Below are positions 8,731 to 15,872 of a stretch of DNA of 60,711 nucleotides, in pieces. A model generated the notes under the pieces. The model was not told the origin of the DNA and made no database searches. It saw only the letters and a program-made list of their open reading frames with translations. A program made the position numbers and the translations under genes. Within the stretch, counting starts at the first letter, position 1. The number at the start of each line of letters is the position of its first letter. Source of the DNA: Gammaproteobacteria bacterium (GTDB lineage: Bacteria; Pseudomonadota; Gammaproteobacteria; Steroidobacterales; Foliamicaceae); the NCBI GenBank assembly GCA_009844425.1, contig VYBN01000043.1:1-60711 (forward strand). The letters run 5' to 3'.

Positions 8731-10020
8731 CTAACGTCCGCCGCCGGCCTCCAGCATGCCCTCGCGCAGCGCCAGCCGAACGAAAGGCACGGTCAGTTGC
8801 TTGCTGCGGCTGGCCGCCAGAGCCGCGAGTTGGTCCACCAGAATGAACACGTCGCTGGGATTGCGGCGCACGCGCCGCATCAGGAACCTCGCGGTCGCCT
8901 CCGGCAGCTTGATTCCGCGGCTGCGGACCCTGAGCTGCACGGCCTCCAGCCGTTCCTCGTCCGTCAGCGGCTGCAGCTTCCAGATCTGTCCCGAAGCGAG
9001 TCGGGTGCGCATGTCGTCACGCTCGAAACCCGTTCCTGCCGGTGTGCTGGCCGCCGCCAGCACCAGCCGGGAGCCGCGCCTTTCGAGCTCCCGGCAAAGA
9101 CCGCCCATCGCCTCCTCGACTTCGGGTGCGCCGGCGATCCGCTCGGCGTCATCGATACACAACAGTTCGATCCGGCGCAGGGCATCCAGCGCATCCGGCT
9201 TGACGCCGGCATGCGCGGGCAGATAGGCCGAAGTCAGTCCAGCGTCCGTTGCCGCCCTGACGGTGGCCAGCAGCAGATGGGTTTTTCCGGTGGCGGGAGC
9301 GCCCCATAACCAGAACGGGGCGGCGCTTTCCCGGACGATCAGGTTCCGCAACGCCGACACGACATCCGCGTTGGCGCCGTTGTAGAAATTCTCGAAGACG
9401 CAGGGGTCCTCGCGGCTCACGTCGAGTTGCAACTGATGCCTGTCGCCCTCGACGGGCCCGATACCCTGCCGCTTGCGCTGCGCAGCGAGCCGCGAACCGC
9501 TCAGTACGTAATCCACGCCGCTCAAGACGGCCAGCAACAGCGCCAGCGCACCGCCGATCTGAATCCAGTCAGCCGGAATAAACCCGCCGAACGCCTGGGT
9601 GGCTATCACGGCCACCCCCAGGAAGATCTGCACGAAGGTATTCAGCCGGCTTACGCGGGACGGCCGCGGGCGCAGCTCCCCTCTCATTACGCGGAAGGTT
9701 TGCCAGCCGACCGTGATCACGAGGTCGCGCACGATGACCACCACCGCCAGCCACACCGGAACATGCGAAAGCGCGGCCAGCGTTACGTAAACGCTGGCGA
9801 TCAGAATCTTGTCCGCCATCGGATCCAGGATCGAACCGATATAACTGTCCAGCCCCCAGCGCTTGGCCAGGTAGCCGTCCAGCCAGTCGGACACGGCGGC
9901 GACGGCCAGCAGCAGCAGCGCCTGACCGTAGGAACCGCGGGCAAGGGCCATGACGATCACCGGCGCCAGCAACAGCCGGAACACGCAGATCAGGTTCGGA
10001 ACGTGGCGCCTGAGGCTCAT
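8731..10020 (-). CDS. CDP-alcohol phosphatidyltransferase fused in frame to Hda (DnaA-inactivator)
   Basis: One uninterrupted 429-residue frame holds two normally separate proteins. Residues 1 to about 190 form a PgsA-like membrane enzyme (phosphatidylglycerophosphate synthase type) with the signature DWLDGYLAKRWGLDSYIGS followed by LDPMADK; the arginine usual after the alanine is a lysine here. Residues from about 195 form Hda, the DnaA-like AAA+ protein that triggers DnaA-ATP hydrolysis after replication: FYNGANADVVSALRNL, Walker A GAPATGKTHLL near 239, Walker B LLCIDDAERI near 283. An internal TTG, giving MQLDVSREDP and preceded by ACAGG, or the GTG three codons later could also make free Hda. 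The gene overlaps DUF2066 by 4 bases. Confidence 0.9.
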   Translation of the reverse strand: MSLRRHVPNLICVFRLLLAPVIVMALARGSYGQALLLLAVAAVSDWLDGYLAKRWGLDSYIGSILDPMADKILIASVYVTLAALSHVPVWLAVVVIVRDLVITVGWQTFRVMRGELRPRPSRVSRLNTFVQIFLGVAVIATQAFGGFIPADWIQIGGALALLLAVLSGVDYVLSGSRLAAQRKRQGIGPVEGDRHQLQLDVSREDPCVFENFYNGANADVVSALRNLIVRESAAPFWLWGAPATGKTHLLLATVRAATDAGLTSAYLPAHAGVKPDALDALRRIELLCIDDAERIAGAPEVEEAMGGLCRELERRGSRLVLAAASTPAGTGFERDDMRTRLASGQIWKLQPLTDEERLEAVQLRVRSRGIKLPEATARFLMRRVRRNPSDVFILVDQLAALAASRSKQLTVPFVRLALREGMLEAGGGR

Positions 10021-11031
10021 GAACCCGTCCTGGTCAGTTCAAACGAAACCCCGAGCGAACCCAGCGCCTCGCGCAGCGGGGACTCGGCTGTCCGGGAGGT
10101 GATTCGCAGCCTCAACTCGTCTCCCGCGGCCCCCTGCACCTGCCACTCCCGCACCGCCTGCAGGGAGTTCAAGCCCGCCGTAAGGCTTGCGTACGCCTGA
10201 AGGTTCGGAACCGGGGCCACCTGCAGGACGTACGAGCGCACGGGTCCCCGGCTGTCCATGAAACGCCCGGCCAGCATGTCCGTCACGCGGTGGACCGCTT
10301 CGGTAGCGTCGCTCGTCCATACCGTTCGCCAGAATCCGTCCTCGCGCAGCCGCCACTCGATATCTTCGAGCGCTCCGGGAACCGCCACCCTTCCCAGGAC
10401 CATCAGTCGATCGTCGTCTTCCGGCAGGCAGGCAAAATCGCCGATCCACAGCTTCTCGGCGCATTGTCCGACCGCGTGCGGATCCGGGGCGGGCGCGAAG
10501 TCGATTTCGATGCCCCGCAGCGCCGATACCTCCTCGAAGGTCCGACTCAGCGCGCCGCTGAAGACGCTGCGGACGTTCATCGTCTGCGACGGCGTGTCGG
10601 CGAAACCCACCGGCCGGAACAACCACCTTTCTCCGTCATTCACGACCAGCCACAGGTATAGACCGGTCCTGCTGCCTTCCCAGATGCCCTCGCCGGCCTC
10701 CTCGAGGACCCGGCGCACCAGCGGCTCGTCGAACTCCGCCTCCAGACTGTCCCCGTTGATGACGCGGAACTGCCGCACGATGCTCGTGGCGGGCGGGAAG
10801 CGGTCGGCGAGTTCAGCTGCGCCCCTGCGCCCGGTAACCCGGACCAGCAGTCGCGCGAGCGCGTCCTGCAGGGCCGTGTCCACGCCCGCCTGACTGGAAT
10901 CGGGCAATGGCGCGGTTGAACTGAATGACGTTTGGGCTAAAGTTGCGGCGGACGCCAGCAACAGCGTCAGGGCCAGGGCGAACGGAACGATGGCGGACGG
11001 CGCGATACGCGAGAGCATGGAAAAGGGCATT
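10017..11031 (-). CDS. DUF2066 exported protein
   Basis: A DUF2066 protein of unknown function; such genes commonly sit between purM and hda in gammaproteobacteria, as here. The N-terminus has a hydrophobic signal segment (IVPFALALTLLLASAATLAQ), so it is probably periplasmic. The conserved start of the domain is AGVDTALQDALARLLVRVTG. Two ATGs are possible, at 11031 and 11019. Neither has a Shine-Dalgarno sequence, and a TATAAT box (11030-11035) lies on top of the first. That would put the transcript start near the second ATG and make the mRNA leaderless, so 11019 may be the true start. The gene is divergent from purM. Confidence 0.85.
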
Positions 11032-11035
11032 ATAG
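11030..11035 (-). promoter_or_regulatory. Consensus -10 box of DUF2066-(PgsA-Hda) operon
   Basis: A perfect TATAAT on the minus strand, about 10 bases before the ATG at 11019. The region 17 bases further upstream has no good -35 match. If used, the transcript would begin within a few bases of the start codon (leaderless). Confidence 0.4.
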
Positions 11036-11066
11036 GATGTGCGGCTTCCCGAAAGAGAGGCTTTGA

Positions 11067-12080
11067 GTGAGCAAACCGATCACCTACAGCGGCGCCGGCG
11101 TGGACCTTGAGCGCGGCGCGGAAATCGTCCGCCGTATCGCGCCGCTGGCCCGAAAAACGCACCGGCCCGGCGTGCTGGGTGGAATCGGCGGTTTCGGCGG
11201 TCTGTTCGAGGTGCCCCACGGGGAATATCGCGAACCCGTGCTGGTTGCGGGCACCGACGGCGTCGGCACCAAGCTCAGGCTGTGCGGCGAAGCGGGCCGC
11301 ATGGAGGCGCCCGGCGTGGACCTGGTGGCCATGTGCGTGAACGACCTGCTGGCCATGGGCGCCGAGCCCCTGTTTTTCCTCGACTATTGCGCGGCCAACC
11401 GCCTGGATGCCGACCGCCTGGAACCGGTGCTTAAGGGCATCGTGCGCGGCTGCAGGGAAGCGGGCGCCGCGCTGCTGGGCGGCGAAACCGCGGAGTTGCC
11501 CAATACCTACGTCGATGACGGACTGGAACTCGTTGGATTCTGCGTGGGCGTGGCCGAGAAGGACCGGCTGCTGGACGGCAGCGGCGTCGGGGCGGGCGAT
11601 ATCCTGCTGGGCCTGGCCTCGTCCGGGCCGCATTCCAACGGTTACTCGCTGGTGCGCCGTATCGTCGAAAAAGCGGGCGGCGTGCGGGCCCTGGGCGGCA
11701 GCCTGATCGACGCGCTGTGCGAGCCCACCCGGATATACGTCCGGTCCGTATTGCCGCTGGCGCGATCGGGGCGGCTGAAAGCGATTGCCCATATCACCGG
11801 CGGAGGCCTGCCGGAAAACGTCGAGCGCATCATTCCGGACGGCCTTGCCGCCAGGATCGACACCAGCGCCTGGGCCTGGCCGGCGGTCTTCGACTGGCTG
11901 AGCCGCGAGGGGCCGGTTGAACGAAAAGAGATGCTGCGCACCTTCAATTGCGGTGTCGGCCTGGTGCTGATCGTGGGCCCTGACGAAGCGGCGGCCGTGC
12001 GCGAAGACCTGGTTGCGGCAGGCGAGGAGGTCCATGAAATCGGCCGGGTGGAAACCGGCAGCGGCGTAACGCTGGACTGA
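11067..12080 (+). CDS. purM: Phosphoribosylformylglycinamidine cyclo-ligase
   Basis: Fifth step of purine synthesis: ATP-dependent closure of FGAM to AIR in the cytoplasm. It has 337 residues, as expected for PurM. It begins MSKPITYSGAGVDLERGAE from a GTG with GAGAGG upstream. Conserved landmarks: the GIGGFGGLFEV loop, VAGTDGVGTKL, MCVNDLLAMGAEPLFFLDY, GGETAELPNTY and ITGGGLPENVER. purN follows 18 bases later, so the two form the usual purMN operon. It is divergent from DUF2066. Confidence 0.97.
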   Translation: MSKPITYSGAGVDLERGAEIVRRIAPLARKTHRPGVLGGIGGFGGLFEVPHGEYREPVLVAGTDGVGTKLRLCGEAGRMEAPGVDLVAMCVNDLLAMGAEPLFFLDYCAANRLDADRLEPVLKGIVRGCREAGAALLGGETAELPNTYVDDGLELVGFCVGVAEKDRLLDGSGVGAGDILLGLASSGPHSNGYSLVRRIVEKAGGVRALGGSLIDALCEPTRIYVRSVLPLARSGRLKAIAHITGGGLPENVERIIPDGLAARIDTSAWAWPAVFDWLSREGPVERKEMLRTFNCGVGLVLIVGPDEAAAVREDLVAAGEEVHEIGRVETGSGVTLD

Positions 12081-12098
12081 AAAGGGGGCGCCGGGGCC

Positions 12099-12752
12099 GT
12101 GAGCTTGAGGACCGTCGTTCTGCTCTCCGGCACGGGCACGAACTTTCAGGCCATCCTTGACCGTGCGGCTTCCGGGTCGCTGGACATCGAGCCGGCCGGC
12201 GCGCTCAGCGACCGGCTCGATGCGCAGGGTCTTGAGCGCGCCCGCCGCGCGGGAATCCCGGCCATTGCCATGCCCCGCGGCGATTTTCCCGACGCGCGCT
12301 CATGGTGGGACGGAATCGCGGCGCGATTGCGGGCGCTCTCGCCGGACGTGCTGGTGCTGGCCGGGTTCATGCGGATTCTCCCGCCGGAGTTGTGCAGGGA
12401 ATACCAGGGGCGGGTGCTCAACATTCATCCGGCGCTGCTGCCCAAATACCCCGGCCTCAATACCTACCGAAGGGTGCTGGCCGGAGGAGACCGCTGGCAC
12501 GGAACCACCGTGCATTTCGTGACGGAAGATCTCGACGCCGGCCCACGCGTTGCCCAGGCGCGCATCCGGGTGGGCCGCGGCGACGACGAAGACTCGCTGC
12601 GCAGCAGGGTTCAAGCCTGCGAACATGTCCTGTATCCTCGCGTGCTGGAATGGATGTCGCAGGGCCGCCTTGTGATGGGCGCCCGGCAAGCGATACTGGA
12701 TGGAAGCGATTTGACCGAACCCGTGGTGTTTGAAGAAGGACAACTCCTGTGA
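12099..12752 (+). CDS. purN: Phosphoribosylglycinamide formyltransferase
   Basis: Transfers formyl from 10-formyl-THF to GAR in purine synthesis. It has 217 residues, starting at a GTG that gives MSLRTVVLLSGTGTNFQAIL, with a phosphate-binding loop at residues 10-15. The catalytic set is visible: N108 and H110 (VLNIHPALLPKYPGLNTY) and D146 (TEDLDAGPRVAQ). The GAR-binding region around residues 35-60 is slightly short compared with E. coli PurN. Its stop overlaps the GTG start of the DUF3108 gene by 4 bases. Confidence 0.96.
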   Translation: MSLRTVVLLSGTGTNFQAILDRAASGSLDIEPAGALSDRLDAQGLERARRAGIPAIAMPRGDFPDARSWWDGIAARLRALSPDVLVLAGFMRILPPELCREYQGRVLNIHPALLPKYPGLNTYRRVLAGGDRWHGTTVHFVTEDLDAGPRVAQARIRVGRGDDEDSLRSRVQACEHVLYPRVLEWMSQGRLVMGARQAILDGSDLTEPVVFEEGQLL

Positions 12753-13579
12753 TCCCTGTGCGGGCGGCGATTGCAGCCTGTCTGCTGGCGCTTGCCGGAC
12801 CGGCGATGTCCGCGGATACGGCTGCGACGCCGCAGGGTATCAAGAGCATCGGCGTGCTGTACGACGTCGACGCGCCGTTCGGACAGCGCGCGCTGAGCCT
12901 GAGCCTGATTCGCCGGGAGGGCGACGGCTTCGTCTACGAGACCTACTCCCGGGGCCTGGGCCTGGCGCGCCTGGTCATCGCGTCGGACGCATTGGAGAGC
13001 ACCCGGTTCGTTCTCGATCAGGACGGCATGGTTCGGCCGCTGGGTTACATGTGCCGTTCCTGCGACGGCCGCAGGGACGGCCTGGTGGAAATCGCCTATG
13101 ACCTGGATGCGAACCTGGCCGTCTACAGCGAAAAGGAAGAAGTGCTGGAGGTTGCTCTGGATACGCGCGCGATGGACCGAAAGTCGTGGGAAATCCAGAC
13201 CATGCTGGATATAGCAACCGGCCGTCCATTGGGCGTGGAGCCCACCCAGATAGATGGGGGGACAGAGCTCGATGACGACGGCCGTCCATTGGGTGTGGAG
13301 CCCACGCTCGAAGGCGGAAAGCTCAAGTTGTACAGCGGCGAGAGGCTCGGCAATGAGACGCTGAGCACCCGCGCCGGCGAACTTGAGACCCGCAAGTACT
13401 TCCGCCAGCGCGAGGGTTCCGAGAACTTCCAGTACATCTGGTACGCGCGCGAACTGGGATGGCTGCCCGCCCGCTGGGAGATCTGGCGCAAGGACAGGCG
13501 CGCGGTGATTATCGAGGCGTACGAATTCGCCTGGGGCGAGGATGCGGCGCTTGCGATGCGGGCCGACTGGCTGAAATAG
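12749..13579 (+). CDS. DUF3108 exported protein
   Basis: A 276-residue DUF3108 protein with a signal peptide (AAIAACLLALAGPAMSAD); family members are periplasmic beta-rich proteins of unknown role often found downstream of purN. It starts at a GTG that overlaps the purN stop (GTGA), so it is translationally coupled. The conserved core includes DRKSWEIQTML, then KLKLYSGERLGNETLSTRAGELETRKY and YIWYARELGWLPARWE. The sequence GRPLGVEPT occurs twice, 20 residues apart, between these blocks (about residues 158-187). The DNA there is a near-perfect direct repeat, which looks like a short repeat inserted in frame into a loop. Confidence 0.85.
   Translation: MIPVRAAIAACLLALAGPAMSADTAATPQGIKSIGVLYDVDAPFGQRALSLSLIRREGDGFVYETYSRGLGLARLVIASDALESTRFVLDQDGMVRPLGYMCRSCDGRRDGLVEIAYDLDANLAVYSEKEEVLEVALDTRAMDRKSWEIQTMLDIATGRPLGVEPTQIDGGTELDDDGRPLGVEPTLEGGKLKLYSGERLGNETLSTRAGELETRKYFRQREGSENFQYIWYARELGWLPARWEIWRKDRRAVIIEAYEFAWGEDAALAMRADWLK
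13219..13305 (+). repeat. In-frame tandem copy of a 27-bp hairpin-forming repeat
   Basis: Two 27-base copies (13219-13245 and 13279-13305) differ at one position and lie exactly 60 bases apart inside the DUF3108 gene. Each contains TGGGYGTGGAGCCCA, able to form a 5-bp stem with a GTGGA loop. The 60-base period keeps the frame. This resembles REP-like intergenic units that have entered a coding region. Confidence 0.7.
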
Positions 13580-13585
13580 GGCCTT

Positions 13586-14152
13586 GTGAGCATCGGACCG
13601 GACAGCTGGATTCGGCGGATGGCCGTCGAACACCGCATGATCGAGCCGTTCGCCGAGCAGCAGGTCCGCCGGGTAGGAGAGAGGCGGGTGATCTCGTACG
13701 GCGTCTCCAGCTACGGCTACGACGTGCGCTGCGCCAACGAGTTCAAGGTGTTCACCAATATCCACTCGGCGGTTGTCGACCCCAAGCAGTTCGAGAGCAA
13801 GAGCTTCGTTTCGCTGAACGGCGATCACTGCGTTATCCCGCCCAATTCGTTTGCGCTGGCGCGCACGGTCGAATACTTCCGCATTCCCAGAAACGTGCTG
13901 ACGATCTGCCTGGGCAAATCCACCTACGCGCGCTGCGGCATCATCGTGAACGTCACGCCGCTGGAGCCGGAGTGGGAGGGTTACGTGACGCTGGAGTTCT
14001 CCAACACGACTCCGCTGCCGGCCAAGATTTACGCCAACGAGGGCGTGGCGCAGATGATTTTCTTCCAGGCGGGCGAGGAGTGCGAAACCTCGTACCGGGA
14101 CCGCGGCGGCAAGTACCAGGGACAGACCGGCGTGACCCTGCCCAAGGCTTGA
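13586..14152 (+). CDS. dcd: dCTP deaminase
   Basis: Deaminates dCTP to dUTP, feeding dTMP synthesis. It has 188 residues starting at a GTG ([22 protein letters not shown]), 6 bases after the DUF3108 stop. The family core is intact: [57 protein letters not shown], and [22 protein letters not shown] with the catalytic glutamate, ending [14 protein letters not shown]. It matches the monofunctional Dcd type rather than the bifunctional DCD-DUT form. Confidence 0.96.
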   Translation: MSIGPDSWIRRMAVEHRMIEPFAEQQVRRVGERRVISYGVSSYGYDVRCANEFKVFTNIHSAVVDPKQFESKSFVSLNGDHCVIPPNSFALARTVEYFRIPRNVLTICLGKSTYARCGIIVNVTPLEPEWEGYVTLEFSNTTPLPAKIYANEGVAQMIFFQAGEECETSYRDRGGKYQGQTGVTLPKA

Positions 14153-14168
14153 GCTGATGTGCTTCCTC

Positions 14169-14272
14169 GCGAGATTGTTCCTTCTCTTTGCGGAGACGCA
14201 TGAATCCATCCATGGAGCTCGGTTCCGCCATCCCTGGCTCACAAGCTCCGCCAAGAGAAGGAACAATCTCGC
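14169..14272. repeat. Palindromic intergenic element, 27-bp inverted arms
   Basis: Left arm 14169-14195 (GCGAGATTGTTCCTTCTC and on) and right arm 14246-14272 are inverted copies with one mismatch in 27, separated by a 50-base loop that itself has inverted pieces around CCATGGAGCTC. It fills the gap between dcd and the next gene. There is no T-run, so it looks more like a MITE- or REP-type unit than a terminator; it could still end or process the dcd transcript. Confidence 0.75.
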
Positions 14273-14294
14273 TTAGGCAATCGGCGATAAGCAG

Positions 14295-15179
14295 ATGGCG
14301 AAAGTGGCGTTCATCGGGCTGGGTGTCATGGGCTACCCGATGGCGGGACACCTGGCGCGCGCGGGGCACGCGGTCACGGTATTCAACCGCACGCTGTCGC
14401 GCGCCGAACGCTGGGTGGAGGAATACGGCGGTGCGGCGGTGGCAAGTCCGGCCGCGGCCTGCCGGGAAGCGGAGTTCGTTTTCACCTGCGTGGGGCGCGA
14501 CGAGGATGTCCGCGCCGTGACGCTGGAGCGCGACGGCGCGTTTGCGGGCATGCGCGGCGGTGCGATTCTTGTCGATCACACAACCACGTCGGCCGAACTG
14601 GCGCGCGAACTGGACGACAGCGCGGGCGAGCGCGGTCTTGCTTTCCTGGACGCGCCGGTATCCGGGGGTCAGGCCGGGGCCGAAAACGGCAAGCTTGCGA
14701 TCATGGCGGGCGGGCGTAGGGAGCACTACGACCGCGTGCTTCCGCTTCTCGAATGCTACGGCGCGCGGATCGACCTCATGGGTCCCGCCGGCGCGGGCCA
14801 GCTCACCAAGATGGTCAACCAGATCTGCATCGCCGGACTCGTGCAGGCCCTTTCGGAAGGACTGAACTTCGCGCAGCGCTCCGGCCTCGACGGCGGGCAG
14901 GTCGCGCGCCTGATCGGCGCCGGAGCGGCCCAGTCCTGGCAGCTCGACAACCGCCATGCCACGATGCTGGCCGACGAGTTCGAATTCGGCTTCGCGGTGG
15001 ACTGGATGCGCAAGGACCTCGGCTACGCCATGGACGAAGCCGGGCGCAACGGCGCCGAACTCCCCGTGGCCGAACTGGTGGACCGTTTCTACGCGGAGAT
15101 TCAGGCCATGGACGGCGGGCGCTGGGACACGTCCAGCCTGATCCGCCGCCTGCGCGAGAAGGGGCAAGCCGGCCGATAA
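14295..15179 (+). CDS. NAD(P)-dependent beta-hydroxyacid dehydrogenase (3-hydroxyisobutyrate/tartronate-semialdehyde reductase type)
   Basis: A 294-residue member of the beta-hydroxyacid dehydrogenase family. The N-terminal Rossmann motif is FIGLGVMGYPMAGHLARAGH (residues 5-24). The substrate-binding segment DAPVSGGQAGAENGKLAIM and the catalytic lysine in GAGQLTKMVNQICIAGLVQA are intact, followed by the helical C-terminal domain. The exact substrate (3-hydroxyisobutyrate, tartronate semialdehyde, glyoxylate) cannot be read from sequence. Its last 19 bases overlap the 3' end of RNase P RNA encoded on the other strand. Confidence 0.92.
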   Translation: MAKVAFIGLGVMGYPMAGHLARAGHAVTVFNRTLSRAERWVEEYGGAAVASPAAACREAEFVFTCVGRDEDVRAVTLERDGAFAGMRGGAILVDHTTTSAELARELDDSAGERGLAFLDAPVSGGQAGAENGKLAIMAGGRREHYDRVLPLLECYGARIDLMGPAGAGQLTKMVNQICIAGLVQALSEGLNFAQRSGLDGGQVARLIGAGAAQSWQLDNRHATMLADEFEFGFAVDWMRKDLGYAMDEAGRNGAELPVAELVDRFYAEIQAMDGGRWDTSSLIRRLREKGQAGR

Positions 15180-15527
15180 GCCGGGTTCTGTCGGGGGCAA
15201 TCATTCATCTAGGACCGCCGTCGCCGGCGGCCTCGAGCAGCTTACCCGGAAGCGCGTGCGGACATACGCATTGCTTCCCTATTCAGCCTTGCTCCGGACG
15301 GGGTTTACCCTGCCACGGCCGTTGCCGGCCGCGCGGTGCGCTCTTACCGCACCATTTCACCCTTACCCGGCTTTCCCGAGGGCGCCGGGCGGTATCTTTT
15401 CTGTGGCACTTTCCGTAGGCTTGCGCCCCCCAGGCGTTACCTGGCGTCCCGTCCGCCGGAGCCCGGACTTTCCTCCCGCCGCACCGGTAAACCCGGAGCG
15501 ACCGGCGATTGCCTGGCCGGCTTGCCC
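15161..15527 (-). ncRNA. rnpB: RNase P RNA, bacterial class A
   Basis: The catalytic RNA that trims tRNA 5' leaders. Read on the minus strand it has the signature block GGAGGAAAGTCCGGGCTCC (around 15458-15476), then CGCCAGGTAACGCCTGGGGG, AGGGTGAAATGGTGCGGTAA, the GGGTAAACCC-type segment and the end motif CTAGATGAATGATTGC followed by GACAGAACCCGGCTTAT. The terminal P1 helix is formed by GGGCAAGCCGGCC at the 5' end and GGCCGGCTTGCCC at the 3' end, which sets the limits. The P1 3' strand lies inside the end of the dehydrogenase gene on the opposite strand. Confidence 0.96.
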
Positions 15528-15533
15528 AAGCCA

Positions 15534-15562
15534 ACACTAGACCAGTCCGCGCGCCCGCGCAA
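15534..15562 (-). promoter_or_regulatory. Candidate promoter of rnpB
   Basis: On the minus strand, TTGCGC (15557-15562) and TAGTGT (15534-15539) are separated by 17 bases and would start transcription right at the inferred 5' end of RNase P RNA. Each box matches the consensus at only three of six positions, so the support is mainly positional. Confidence 0.35.
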
Positions 15563-15872
15563 TACGCGGGCAGCGGGTTGGTCGCTGACACCGGCTTCCA
15601 TACTGGGATTGGGCGAGCATCGCAGCCGCGTAGGTTCTGGGTTGTGAAGCAATCTATACCGAGGATCTGAACCGCAGATAGCGCTACGGTGCTGTCCGCG
15701 TGCTCAACCCGTTTGCTGACCGAGTACCGGACCGACTGACTCTTAGGGCCGGTACAGCAATGCTGTCGCCTGCCTCACTCGTCGCAAAACGTCCGTGCCC
15801 GCGGCCACGGATCGTGAGTTCCAGCGTGACCGGTGATAGCATTGCCGCGACGGTAATTTTGCGGGGGCAAAT
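15563..15872. other. Intergenic region between rnpB and mcrB
   Basis: No gene is supportable. Minus-strand frames here run antisense into mcrB. The region probably holds the rnpB upstream promoter part and the mcrB promoter. The change toward lower GC begins around 15640, which fits the left edge of the McrBC island. Confidence 0.5.

Noticed and set aside
11032..12035. Upstream extension of the DUF2066 frame
   Set aside because: The open frame continues antisense through purM, but the signal peptide begins at the ATGs near 11019-11031.
12611..14266. 551-codon open frame on the minus strand
   Set aside because: Antisense across purN, DUF3108 and dcd, all of which are well supported.
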